A DNA stretch of 64,000 nucleotides. Origin: Proteromonas lacertae. Taxonomy: Eukaryota; Sar; Bigyra; Opalinata; Proteromonadidae. Below the pieces are notes generated by a model, which was given only the letters and a program-made list of their open reading frames with translations, made no database searches and was not told where the DNA came from. A program made the position numbers and the translations under genes. Shown here in pieces: positions 1 to 11,721 of the stretch; position 1 is the stretch's first letter; every line of letters begins with the position of its first letter. The stretch lies in the NCBI GenBank assembly GCA_002245135.1, contig NGBS01000589.1, positions 62,001-126,000 of the forward strand, in the 5' to 3' direction.

Positions 1-770
1 TCTTTACCTGTGGAAGGTTGGTATTTAGTGGTGAACCATTAACAATTGTTGGAGGTACAGTTGATTGAGATGGTAATATATCAGCAGGAGCAGAGTTAGA
101 ACCACCTAATAATATTCCTGTTGTTCTTTTCATGTTGTTGATACTATATATAGATTAATCAATATTAAAGATAAAGAAATACTGTGGTGAATCAAATATT
201 TCCCCTTTATCATTGATGCTCATCAATGCAGATGGTCTGAATGTTAATATTTTACCATCACTGAATTGAACTTTATACCAAGTGTTTGGATGAACAGGTA
301 CATCATAAATAACACCAATTTGACCTATTCTTTCTGGGTATCGCGATTCTACATTATCCGTTCTTACTATACTAACCTTGGCGCCTTTGAATAAATACTA
401 TTGAATAAAATTATGTGAATTATGTGGTTATTATCAATACTTGAACTGAAGGACTTGAATGTACAGCTGTAGAAGATGTTAAGGACTCTGGAGACAAATC
501 GATTGTTTTGTCATCAACCTGAACAGAGTATTTATTAGGTGAATTAACAGCATATGACTGTACTATACCATCTCTTGATTTTAATTTCAATGCTCTTACT
601 TCTTCAGTATCGAGCAATGTTACTTTTGATCCTAGAGGGATTTGTGGTACTACTTGTACTTGAGAAGGATCTGTCGAAGGTTCATCATTGTGAGACGAAC
701 TTATTGCTAGACTGCTAATATCCGGATGTGAGTCTACAGAAGTAGATGAAGATGTGTCTGGAGTTGTCAT
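1..770 (-). CDS. Hypothetical protein with two SH3/KOW-like modules (3' end cut by window)
   Basis: I do not recognise this gene. It starts at 770 with a Ser/Thr/Asp-rich leader (MTTPDTSSSTS) and runs off the left edge. Two short introns (about 398-440 and 144-182, both GTAT...ATAG) keep one frame open. Two stretches of about 55 residues look like repeats of a small beta-barrel. The first begins GSKVTLLDTEEV and the second GAKVSIVRTDNV; each then has a G-x-I/V step and an aromatic-V-Q strand (YSVQVDD, YKVQFSDG) ending near S-P-E/S-A-L. That pattern resembles KOW, Tudor or other SH3-like folds, which bind nucleic acid or peptide ligands; the assignment is inference. The third exon is Ser/Pro-rich and probably disordered. 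The gene is divergent from the EGF protein to its right. Confidence 0.6.
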
Positions 771-1434
771 ATTCGATTACTGATTAAGTTCTATTGATAT
801 AAATATGAACATATTTGGAAAAATGCAAGATTGGAGCTAAAAGCTAGAGAAGATCTTCTTAATTTTAGAGTAAGTAGTTATATAATGAATATACATGAAA
901 AATACAAAGACGGAGGATGAACTATAATAAATTGACTGAAAAACAAACTATTGCTAAAGAAATGAATCAAAAATCTGAGATAAAAACACTTCTTTAAAAA
1001 ACTGACAAAATTTTTAAAAAGTCAGGTGACTGATTGTATATTGATTTGTATAGTTTCTTTAGAATTTATAAATGCATTACTCAATTATGTTGCTCCATCT
1101 TATTATAATAACATTAAAAGTTTAGTTCTAAACTCGATCCTTCGTTTTTACAGCAGCAAATATAAAAAATTGTATTAACATAATGCAAATAATCAAACTT
1201 GAGAAATGAGTTCAAAATATTGTGCTTTGATATAAAGATAATTTCAACTTATATAATTTTCTTCATTTTTATTTTATGTTCCTGTTCTGCACTTGAAAGC
1301 ATTTATATCTTATTCACAATATACAGTATGAATTTTTATGGCTAGATGTTGAGATAAAAATACTAAGCTTGATAAAAGGCTTGAACATCAACATATTTCT
1401 TTTTTTCTCTTTTTGTGAATCATAGAAATAATAT
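771..1434. other. Intergenic, divergent promoter region
   Basis: AT-rich spacer of about 660 nt between two divergently transcribed genes. Frequent stops in all frames. I see no RNA gene or repeat; it presumably carries both promoters. Confidence 0.5.
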
Positions 1435-4086
1435 ATGACTAAATATTCATCGTTTTTTATTTTAACAGTCTTTATTGTTTATTCCAGGCAAGCTTGTAAC
1501 AATAATTGTCAGTATTTATTTAAATGTCTATTTTGGAATAGAAATCTAGGCGTATGTGTTGAAAATAAATGTTATTGCAATGATGGAACAATTGGAGGTG
1601 ATTGTAGTAACTGTATAGCATAAAAGAATTATCTCTTTATAGTAAAATGCCCGACAGGTAAAGAATATGGTGGTGATAAAATTAAAGAATGTAGTGGTCG
1701 TGGTAAATGTGTAAAAGGTCGTTGTCAATGTTTGAGTGGTTTTAGTGGAATTAGTTGTGAAAATTTCAATTGTCCAATTCGAAATAGTAAATTATGTGGT
1801 GGTCATGGTCAATGTTTACCATTAAATGATCAATGGAAAGAAGATGATTTAGATTCAAAAAGTAAAGAATTAAAGAGTCGAATATATGGTTGTGTTTGTG
1901 GATCTGGATATAGTGGATATGATTGTAGCTTTAGTATAAATATAAATATTATTATAAAATAGAGGAATGTACATTAGGAAGATATGATAAAAATGCATTA
2001 AATGATGATAATGATGAAATAAATGGACAGAAGAGATTTAAGGATTATGCTCGAGATATATTCAAACCTCAGAAAATTGATAATGCTGATAATTGTACAA
2101 TAACTATAGAGAACTGTGATAGAGATAATCAATATCATTGTCAAAGAAGAACAGTATTAATCGATTATAAAGATACAACTAAAAGAATTAAGAATAGAAT
2201 TGTTGTATAATTATATTATTGTTATTTCTATTATAGGGAAGTGGATTATTAACTGATTTAATAGTAACTTATATTGGAACTAATGCAGATCCTGAATATG
2301 GTTTTGAAAATGACTATACTACGTTTGGAGATGCAGCTACTACAGGAAATACATATTCTGTTGAGTTTTATTATGTATTTGATCCATTGTATATTTCTTA
2401 ATCATTTTTATTAATTATAGTGCAAAAATAATAAAAGATCCAACACCATCTCCACCAGCTACACCATCAACTTCATGCATTGATTTTACTACTCCTCCAC
2501 AATATACAGAAGCTGGTAAATCTACTGATGATCCTGTTAATCCAAAATATAGGAAGTGTAGTGGAATAGGTGATTGTAGTGAAATAGGAACTTGTACGTG
2601 TTTAGTACAAGGTGATAATTATTATGATTTTGATACTTTAGGATTTGGTAGTAAACAAAAACAATTATATAATTGTATACCAAAGAAAACAGAAAATAAT
2701 GATCCAATGAAATTGTATATTGATTCTTTAGAGATTGCTGATGGTAAAATGATGAAAGGAGATAATAATCCATTTAGTTATTTAAATTGTCCTGAATCTA
2801 AAGATGGAGCTCGTTGTTCTGAACAAACTTGTGCGAATTATCATGGATATAGTTGGTTTAATTATCCATCAAAATATGGAACTAAAGGTAATGAAATAGA
2901 TAAATATTTACCTCCAGTATTATGTAGTGGCCAAGGAGTATGTGATTCAGCTGAACAAAATGGAAAAGGAATTTGTTTATGTAATGAAGGATTTAGTGGA
3001 TCAACTTGTCAAATATGTATATATTATATTATTATGTATTAATAGTGGATTGTCCAGCTAAATATTGTAATGGTCATGGAGTATGTAAGTATCATTCATT
3101 TGAGAAATTGGGTTTAACGGTAGGTGAATGTGAATGTGATGTTGGATATAGTGGATATGATTGTAGTGAAAGAACTTGTCCAAAATCATTAGATGGAAGT
3201 GTGACAATTAAATATAAATTTACTTTAATTGGTACTTTGAGTGGTGGAATAACAATGACAAACACTGTTGATAATACAAAATATAAAGAATGGACAGATG
3301 CTACGATAGTTACAGTTGGTGATTTAATAACAGAATTGGAAATGTTTGGAAAGTTTACTTATACTCTATCAGGTAATACACCTGACTCATTAACTAAAGA
3401 ATCGAAAATATCAGAAATAACCACATCTACCACCTTGACATTATCAGGAGTATAGAATATTATATTTATTTGTATAGATTACAGTAGAAGATTCAAAGAA
3501 ATTTCCTTCATTTGTTTTGAAAGATTCCACTCCAAATACATTAACTGCAACAGCAACTAAAAGTAATGGATTTACAATTTCAATAAGTGGTGGTAATTGG
3601 GCTGATATAACAGGAGAATTAACAATGAAAATATCAACAAAAGAGTTATATAAATGGTCAGATGCTACGAAAGTAACAGTTGGTGATTTATTGGAAAGAA
3701 TAGAATTATTTACACATTTGTATTATAATTATATTATTCATTTTTGATATAGGGAATTAAGATGTGATAAAGATAATGCCTTACTATTAAAAGATTTAAC
3801 TACAAATAATATATTTACAATAGAAGGAGTATAATTAATCATTTTATTTATTCTTTAGACTACTTTAACAAATCCACCAGAAAAAACAACAGATCTAAAG
3901 GATATAACTTTAACTGATTCAACTACAACTACTGCTATTTCAATGACAATTAATAAACCTACTCCTGACATTCCATTAAGTTGGTCAGAATGCAGTGGAA
4001 ATGGTAATTGTGATAAGAATAAAGGTCAATGTAATTGTTTTACTAATTATTATGGAAAATACTGCAATAACTATTCTAGATATTAA
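1435..4086 (+). CDS. Secreted multi-EGF-like (teneurin/tenascin-type) protein
   Basis: Extracellular, cysteine-rich protein. The start is chosen because residues 1-20 (MTKYSSFFILTVFIVYSRQA) form a signal peptide just before the first Cys. About nine introns of 28-46 nt interrupt it; joining them gives one frame to the TAA at 4084. EGF-like units of the form C-x-G-x-G-x-C...C-x-C-x-x-G-[FY]-x-G-x-x-C recur (for example CSGRGKCVKGRCQCLSGFSG and CSGQGVCDSAEQ...CLCNEGFSG), some followed by C-P or T-C-P. Between the later EGF units lie two Thr-rich modules, each with the phrase W-[ST]-D-A-T-x-V-T-V-G-D-L, a degenerate internal repeat of about 110 residues. No transmembrane helix is evident at the C-terminus, which ends CNNYSRY. 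Likely adhesion or cell-surface role; ligand unknown. Confidence 0.8.
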
Positions 4087-4239
4087 TTTATATTTAAATA
4101 TTATAAACTTTACTTAATATTTCATTTATTTTTCTTTTAATTATTATCCAAAACCTTAAACAACAATAACAAAATACTATTATTATTTTTAAATACAATT
4201 TTACTTTTTAAATCAAAAAAAACAAACATTTCTTTTAAT

Positions 4240-5386
4240 TCAAATTGGTGTTGTTCTATCATCATTGTCATTATCATTATCATTATCTATCGGTACAACA
4301 ATCGAATTCTTATATCTTCCAGTGTTTAATATCTTAACAGAATTATTAGCAGTACGAGGTAAAGGATTAATTGATTTTCTACTTTCCAACGTCATAGAAT
4401 AACTACTAGGTCGACTTATTGTACATAAAAACACTGATGAAGTTCTTGTACCCTTATCTAACGCATTTAACGTTAATCTATACGATGTATTAATCAATTT
4501 TATTTATTTATACATAGAATAAGGATTATAACTTGTAAGGAATATATTTGCAGCCAATTTAATCTCAGTATCCAAGTCATTGCTCAGTGGCTCAAAATCA
4601 TATTCATAAATACTAAATCCATCATTTATTTTGTTTGAAATCCATCTACAGATTGATTGACGAGGTTTATGTTTGTGTACAGCACTGTATTCTATTGTGC
4701 TTTGAATTATTTTTAATTTTTCTTCTATACAAGACCATTGATAATCTGTAAACATAATTGAAATTAAATGTCTTTTGAACAGTAGTATTGGATTGAATAA
4801 TTGACTATTTTGATGTGCAAATGACATATAATCGTTGAATGTGATATAACCTCTTCTGAATTTATCATAAATTTGGAATAATGTCATGAGTAGATTGTTT
4901 TGAATTATTTGTGAGCTAATTCCACATATTCTTAACACCTCTTTGAGATTTTCTTGTGTTATCTTTGCTGGATTAACATCCTCATTTACCATTAAACACG
5001 CTATGCAATGAATTATTATATGAAATAGATATACTGGTGTATAATAGATCATCTTCTATTGTTGATAAATACACACATATGAACATGAACAAATTGAAGT
5101 CAGTTTCTCGTTCTAATCAGAATATTATACCATGTATAATACCTTTTAAAATCTTTTGAATAAAATATGGTGATTCTCTAAACAGAAATCTCCACCTTGA
5201 ATATTTGATCGGTTCACCATAACCTATGTCTTGGTACCGCTTTTCCAGGTGCTTTATTTCAGGAATAGAGCCTAGAAGCTTTAAACAACCAAAAATACAG
5301 TAAACTCTTCTGAGTAATGGAATTATCTCTTTATCTAACTTAAATCTATTAACTATTTCAACTTCTTTATCAGTATAAATGACCAT
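4240..5386 (-). CDS. Divergent member of the local EF-hand-like protein family
   Basis: Four exons, joined at introns near 5125-5154, 5007-5040 and about 4473-4508. The N-terminus (MVIYTDKEVEIVNRF) is helical. The following exon reads ETDFNLFMFICVYL, matching the FF-Q-F helix of the four paralogues at 7-13 kb. Then comes a recognisable but degenerate EF-hand, YDKFRRGYITFNDYMSF: loop position 1 is Asp, 6 Gly, 8 Ile and 12 Asp, but positions 3 and 5 lack acidic residues, so calcium binding is doubtful. The C-terminal YDF...YNPYS motif corresponds to the PY..Y / YGY..R motif of the paralogues. The tail has an Asn-Asp dipeptide run (DNDNDNDNDD). Function unknown; the family assignment rests on the shared order of motifs and is moderately sure. 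Confidence 0.6.
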
Positions 5387-5573
5387 TAGTTCATCTCAAT
5401 ATAAGATGGGCAACTAAAAAATCAATTTAATTTTGGCCGTTACACTTTTCAAAGTGATTAAATTGGAAATCTTATTCGTACCATTCATTCCTATTATTTT
5501 TTAATTTATAAACAACCCAAAGAAACATATAATCAATATAATTTCTGTCAATAATCCAATCTGTTTACATTTT

Positions 5574-6509
5574 TTAATGTAATTTATGAATGGCTTGTTT
5601 AATTTTATGAATAGCTGAACCTGGATTTAAATGTTTTGGACAAGCTTCAGTGCAGTTCATAATAGCATGGCATCTGTATAATAAATAAGTATCATCTAAA
5701 GCCTTTAATCTTTCAGTTCTTGATTCATCACGAGAATCAGCAATCCATCTGTAAGCTTGTTGTAAAACTATTTAGAAAAAATAATTTATTGAATTTATAA
5801 TAATTATACCTGATGGTCCTAAGTATTTATCTGGATGCCACCAATAAGAAGGACATGATGTAGAACAGCATGCACATAAAATACATTCATATAAACCATC
5901 TAACTTTAATCTATCAGAGTAACTTTGAAGATTCTCAACTTCTAATTGTGTTTGTTCTTCCTTTCTATGTAACCATGGTTTGATAGATTCATATTGGTTA
6001 TAGAAGTTAGTCATATCTGGAACTAAGTCCTTTAAGACAAACATATGAGGTAATGGTCTAATTACCATCTTTTTATCTCCCTTTGTGATTGGAGTTAAAC
6101 AAGCCAAGCCGTTCATTCCGTCCATGTTCATAGCGCATGAACCACAGATACCTTCACGACAAGATCTTCTGAATGTGAAAGTTGGATCTTGTTCGTTTTT
6201 GATTTTAAGGATTGCATCTAATACCATAGGACCACATCTATTGTATTTGATTATACTGGAATATTATACTCAGAGGTATCTACAGCAAACTTTTGCATAT
6301 GAGCTTTCTTATCAACATCTGGGTTGTATCGATATACTTCAAAGAATTTTATTTTTTTACCCTAAATACATTATAATAAAATAATGATGGAATACTTCTT
6401 GTGGTTTTAATTTAAGATCAGGCTTTTCTGAAAAAGCTCTTACAAATAAAGAAGGACTTACTCTGTTCAATCTTAATGATTTTACTGATTTTACAGCTAA
6501 TGAAGCCAT
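5574..6509 (-). CDS. SDHB: Succinate dehydrogenase iron-sulfur subunit, mitochondrial
   Basis: SDHB is the electron-transfer subunit of complex II; it passes electrons from the FAD subunit to ubiquinone through three Fe-S clusters in the mitochondrial inner membrane. The start at 6509 is chosen because [19 protein letters not shown] is a basic, acid-poor targeting peptide; an upstream in-frame Met would add a hydrophobic stretch. Four exons. The 32-nt intron near 6230-6265 restores the family signature [16 protein letters not shown] when removed. All cluster ligands are visible: CREGICGSC for 2Fe-2S, then [12 protein letters not shown] and [12 protein letters not shown] for 4Fe-4S and 3Fe-4S, with SYWW at the quinone site. 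About 270 residues, normal for the family. Its presence implies a respiring mitochondrion. Confidence 0.95.
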
Positions 6510-7272
6510 CACGATTTCAAAATAATCGATTAACCTTAAAATGCAAAAAAAAGAAAGATTTAACTTAATGCAAAATAGAATTGAAAATACCAATATAATA
6601 CACTATTCAGTCATTAATTCTATTTTGCATAATCGATCACTAAACACTTGATCGAAAACCGAAAAACCGAATTCATAATTTATTTTTCTTTATTCTGAAC
6701 TGAATAGATAATAATATAGGATATCGATAGTTCGAAATGCACACATATGAATTAATTCATATAATTTCATAATAGTAAGATGCTTTAAAATTTTATGTAA
6801 ATACATTCTGTTTGAAGAATCATAAATCTTTTGACCATATTATACTTTAATTTGAATTTAATAAAATGAGATATTTCATTCATTATGTGGTTTAATTATA
6901 ATTCCAGACACACAACTTTTTTCACAACTCAACACTCCTAATTCTTTGAGTTACATATAGCTGGATTAAAGATAAGCTTTATAATGATGTTATAAATTAA
7001 ATATCAATTGAAACGGACAAAAATCAGAAATTCTTTTCTTTTTAAAATGATAATACAGTGTTAACATGGATTCTATCAAAAATAAAAATCATGAGATTAG
7101 ACAGAGCTATCAGTTCTCTTTCTGTAATGATGATGTTCTAGTTACACACCAGATGATGGTATTATTTTGCCTATTGTTATTTTTGTAGGTACAAGCAAGT
7201 GAATTATCACTTCACTTTCAGTCAAAAAAAATTGACAAACCTCTCCTTCCTTTAAACAAGCTCTCCATCCAT
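6510..7272. other. Intergenic, divergent promoter region
   Basis: About 760 nt between SDHB (leftward) and an EF-hand-like gene (rightward). AT-rich, stops in all frames, no RNA gene or repeat recognised. Confidence 0.45.
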
Positions 7273-8679
7273 ATGTCACAGACATTATTTTGTATATTAA
7301 GTGTTTATTTATTCTATAGTGAATAATTACGAGATTAACGCCATTTTGATGTTTTACATAAAACTATGGGAAAGAAATAGAACTGATACAGAAATTAGGA
7401 TAGTTTATCTACATAGCATAATATCATTAAGATACCATCCATTTATAAATCAGTTTTTTAACCAAAGAAGTATATTTATTTCATAATAATATCAATAGCT
7501 ATGATTGACCATAATTCATTCTTTATTTTCGTTTGTACATTTTCTATCTTTTCGACTGTACAAGTTGTTCCATTATTATTATCAATGTGTGGAGTATATA
7601 GTAACTTATTCATAACGAAAGAACAGGTATTGACATTTTTCAAGATCTATCCCTACAGCAGAAGTTGTTATAAAGAGTTTGTAGAATATTTACATCCTAC
7701 AAGATACATTAAGAGGGATAGATACGGTTTAAAAGACTTTATACTCGCAATTACATCATATACTCCAACTCACAATATACTAGAGTCCTTTCGTTATGAA
7801 ATTGTAAATAAAATTCTCACAGAAAATATATTTTTTAGGATTCGAGCAAAAATCGACTATTATTATACTACATGTGAATATATTGAAAAATCTCAAAATT
7901 TAGAAAGTTGTAGTGAGAAGTTATATCGTGTGTTATGCACAACAGAACCTCATCCGTACAGTTATAATTATTATATAAACAATCCTACAACAGCTGATAT
8001 GGAGATTATACTATATGAAATTAAACAAAAATATGGTTATGGTGTAAGAGATAGATCAAAATCTCAAAAGAGTTTTAAAAGTTCCAGTAAATCAATGAAA
8101 TACATTAATTATACACCAACTGCTATTACTACAAATGGAAAAGATATAAATATGATTAATCATAATTATTATAATCAACATAATATCTCACCTACTCATC
8201 AAAGGAAGTTGTTACAACCTTCTATTTCATGTGATGAAAAATATTTCTTAAGTGGTAATAGAACATTAATAGAAAATTATGGAAATCATAACAATCGTGA
8301 TGATGATAGTAGTAGTAATGATTTAATATTAAATTCATTTCAACATTTTGATTTTGAAATGCATATGAATTCTCAAAATTCGTTAAATTCACCATCTCCA
8401 GAACCTTTTAAACCTATTCCAACTCATTATCATCAACAACATACACTAGAAGAAGAAGAAGATGATGATGATGATGAAGATGAATCTCCAATGATAATAC
8501 AACAACAACAACAACAACAACTTCAATCAACTTTATTTTCATTAATTCCAAAGAATAAAAGATCTAAGAGTAGTGATGTATTAATGATGAAAACTCAATT
8601 TATTGAGAATGGATCTGGATCACCAATGGTTGAGAAGTTTTCTAATAAAATATATCCTGTAAATAGTGATGAAATGTAA
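7273..8679 (+). CDS. EF-hand-like family protein, paralogue 2
   Basis: Family of unknown function. The start is a tiny first exon (MSQTLF) at 7273, followed by a 28-nt intron; the next exon ends at a 29-nt intron near 7470, after which the frame is open to 8679. Order of parts: an N-terminal helix with NYEINAILMFYIKLW; an EF-hand-like segment (HNSFFIFVCTFSIF then LLLSMCGVYSN); a second EF-like unit near RDRYGLKDFILAI; a conserved TTEPHPYSYNYY motif; IKQKYGYGVR; then a long low-complexity tail with His/Asn, an acidic run near 8450-8485 and an eight-Gln run near 8500. Calcium-binding loops are degenerate. The three nearest paralogues share the order N-helix, FF-x-F helix, PxPYxxxY, YGYxxR. Confidence 0.75.
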
Positions 8680-8853
8680 ATATTGAATTTAAATTAAAAG
8701 CATCAAATTAAATATACTTATAGTTTGCAATTATATCATGTAATTATATATAAATACATTCTAACATTTTGTTTGTTTATCATTTTCTTGATTTATTAAA
8801 AAAATATGGGTTTCATTTATATAACAGAAAAATAACTAATCGTTTTTATTCAA

Positions 8854-10100
8854 ATGCGGAGTAGCTCAGTGATTCCCACTAAGAATGATACAGATACAGA
8901 GAGTGAGGAAAGCGATACAAATGTGGAAGTTCAAAGACTAGTATAAAAGATCTTTTTATTTTCTCTAGAGTGCAGCTTATGAGCATATGAATTCTTCTGC
9001 ATTTAGAAATAAAATATTACTACAATTAGAAACTACCACAATTCAAATGGCTGAAGTTCTTTACTGTATTCACTTATTTTTAACCTTTAGTGTGTTATTA
9101 TGATGTGAACCAGCTAATATGTACTTATCTAACATTTTGGAGTAATGACTGCTCAATCCCTTTCATCCCAGAAGCATTCTTTTATAGTTCCTTTCCTGAT
9201 CAATATCAAAAACTACTGAAATCATATTTCCAATACTCTTGTATTTATTAATATATATATATATATATATATATGTAATAAATTAATAGATGGTCACATC
9301 ACTTGTAATGATTATATCCAATTTTCTCTTCTGTTTTCCTTTTTTGACCTGCAGTGTTATTTGCCACTACTATTTTCAATGTGTTCAATACACAGTAATG
9401 TTATTATCACAGATGTATATTCTATAAATAATAATATTATAAATAGACTCAAATAATTACTTTTTTCCAACATTTAAACCTATCTACAGGTGGTATAGAA
9501 AGTATTTTATCACAAATCGATCACTCATCTTCCACCAATTCTTACGAACAAAGATCAATGAAGGCATTTCAAACCTTTCTATTAAAATATGAGCCATTTT
9601 TAACATACTTCAAAAAATTCAAAAATCTAGTAATGAATATGACAATTCCAATTACAGATTATCGAAGAATTATTAATCGAATACATTTCTACCATCAAGG
9701 ACATACTTATGAACCTCCAGAATCGTGTATATTGAAAGTCGGAAGAATAATTTGTGGAAATAAACCTCCACCTTATCATTATGATTACAGTTCACCTGTC
9801 GCACCTGAACAAATCGTTGCGACACTTCGTACAAATTATGGTTATAATAAAAGAAGTTCGGTATATGGTTCTCTATATTCTACTCATAATAATAATAATA
9901 ATAATAATTGTTCAATGCGTTCAAGTTCGAGAAGATCTGTACAGAAAATGTCTCGGCTTGGTAGTACTCTTACGCCAATGCCTAAACCAAGAGGTACTAT
10001 TTATAATAAAGAGAATAATGTGTTTAAAAATGCTAATAATAATGATTCACTGATATTAAGTCCAAAATGTGATAGTGGTAGAGATAATTCAAAGAAATAG
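8854..10100 (+). CDS. EF-hand-like family protein, paralogue 3
   Basis: Begins MRSSSVIPTKNDTDTESEES at 8854, an acidic leader not seen in the other paralogues. Introns lie near 8941-8968, 9067-9091, 9240-9286 (containing an (AT)n tract) and 9413-9444; removing them leaves one frame to 10100. Shared motifs are YDVNQLICTYLTFW, the EF-hand-like stretch GHITCNDYIQFSLLFSFFD (Gly6, Ile8 and Asp12 of a loop, acidic positions 1-5 lost), LPLLFSMCSIHSN, NKPPPYHYDYS and LRTNYGYNKR. The tail is basic and Ser/Asn-rich. Same orientation as its left neighbour and only about 175 nt away, consistent with tandem duplication. Confidence 0.75.
9251..9274. repeat. (AT)n microsatellite inside an intron
   Basis: Pure AT dinucleotide run of about 24 nt inside an intron of EF-hand-like paralogue 3. 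It explains why this intron is longer than its neighbours. Confidence 0.9.
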
Positions 10101-10336
10101 TGTTATATCTATAAATTGTATTTATAGATGTTATATTAGTTTTGTAAAAGATTAATGGTGTTTTTTAATTTATGTATTTATTTTGTTTATTTTTGTTGTT
10201 TTAATGGATTAATAATAGTTCTCATATACATACACACATAAATAAATGATAAAACATACTTATATACTAGAATTATACATTTATATTAATTTATAATATA
10301 ATATAAACATAATATTTTTACTAATTTACAGTTTAT

Positions 10337-11436
10337 TTACATATTTAAAGATGGTTTCTTGTTTATATCTTGATGAGTTGGAGATATCGGAAATGTCAAA
10401 GGCATAACCTTCCCAGACATTTTCTGTATCTTAACAGATAAACTTGTAGTCGCATCTTTAGGAGTTTCAGGTGTAGCTGCTGCTGTAGTAATCATATTAT
10501 GTTTACTAATCGATCTTCTGATTACTGAAGGAGAATCACTTGCTTCGTTGGTTGTCCCATCAATGGCACTATTATTCTGATTTTTACCTGATTTGTGATG
10601 AGTGAAATAATTGACAGAGGAAGAAGAAGAAGATCGAATGGAATAACCAAACTTAGTTCGATATGATTTGATTAATTGATGGAGTAATTCGTAATTTGGA
10701 GTTTCTTTTAGATAATCAAATTTATACGGTTCTGGTTGACCTTTTATTATTCTTTTTAATTTATCGAAACATCCTTCTTTTGGCGGTAAAATATGTCCAA
10801 TTGGTGCAACAATATAAATTTCATAAAAATAGTATAAGCGGTTTTGGATTATTAAATACTCACTTTCACTGTAACATATATTGATTAAATTCCTTCTAAA
10901 TCCTATCACTTTGTCCACTACAAATCTACTTTGATCTAAAGATTGAGAAAATAATTTCAATGGAATCTGATCATTTGGGAGGAACTGAACATTTCCTGTA
11001 AATTGCTCTAATAATTCTAAGAAAAATGAGTAGTCTTCATCTGATAAACCAAAACATTTGAAAAATGTCTGAATTTGATCGAATTTTATAAATATATTAC
11101 TTTGTACACCTATCATTGATAATAGCACTGGTGTTAGTTGCGACGGATCGAAGAAAATGAAGAATACAAGAAATTGAAAAAAATCATTGAAAAGAATTGG
11201 ACCATCTATGAAATAAATATTACGAAATGTCTTTATAGATATGTATAAGATATACTTATATATGAAAAATATAGAACCACGAGATTAGAGTATTTATCTT
11301 CAAAAAGAGGTACAAAGAGCGATTGAGGTAAACCATCACAACATTTGAATTTTTTCAATAGTTTTAAATACTGTATGTGAATATAATTTAAATCATAACT
11401 GTTAACTAAGGAAAAATAAACATAAAATATATACAT
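10337..11436 (-). CDS. EF-hand-like family protein, paralogue 4
   Basis: The main exon reads through DGPILFNDFFQFLVFFIFFD, the best-preserved version of the family's EF-like helix, then LLSMIGVQSN, GQPEPYKFDYL and YRTKFGYSIR, ending at 10337 in a basic Ser/Thr-rich tail. An intron near 11213-11260 joins it to the upstream exon with YDLNYIHIQYLKLLKKF and LFVPLFEDKYSNLVVLYF. The true 5' end is unresolved: paralogues have a short first exon before this point, and an intron acceptor is possible near 11405. It is inverted relative to paralogues 2 and 3 and converges on paralogue 3, leaving about 235 nt of AT-rich spacer. Confidence 0.7.
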
Positions 11437-11721
11437 AATAATCCTGAAGCAAGCTGTAGAGAAACGTTACTAAGTTTTATGCTGACTTTACCATGTTTAA
11501 CAAATACCGTTGTTGTATTATGATATACAACCTATTCGATAAACATATATTTCATACTGCAGAAGATGACTCTTGCTCGTCTTTTTTATTCATGTGTATT
11601 CAACTGTAATAGAATAACAAAGAAATGTGAAACGGACATATTTTGCGTTTTAAATTAAAAAAAAAGCAATAAACATACACATCATTTTATAATTTAATAA
11701 TTTACATATTTACACTATTAT

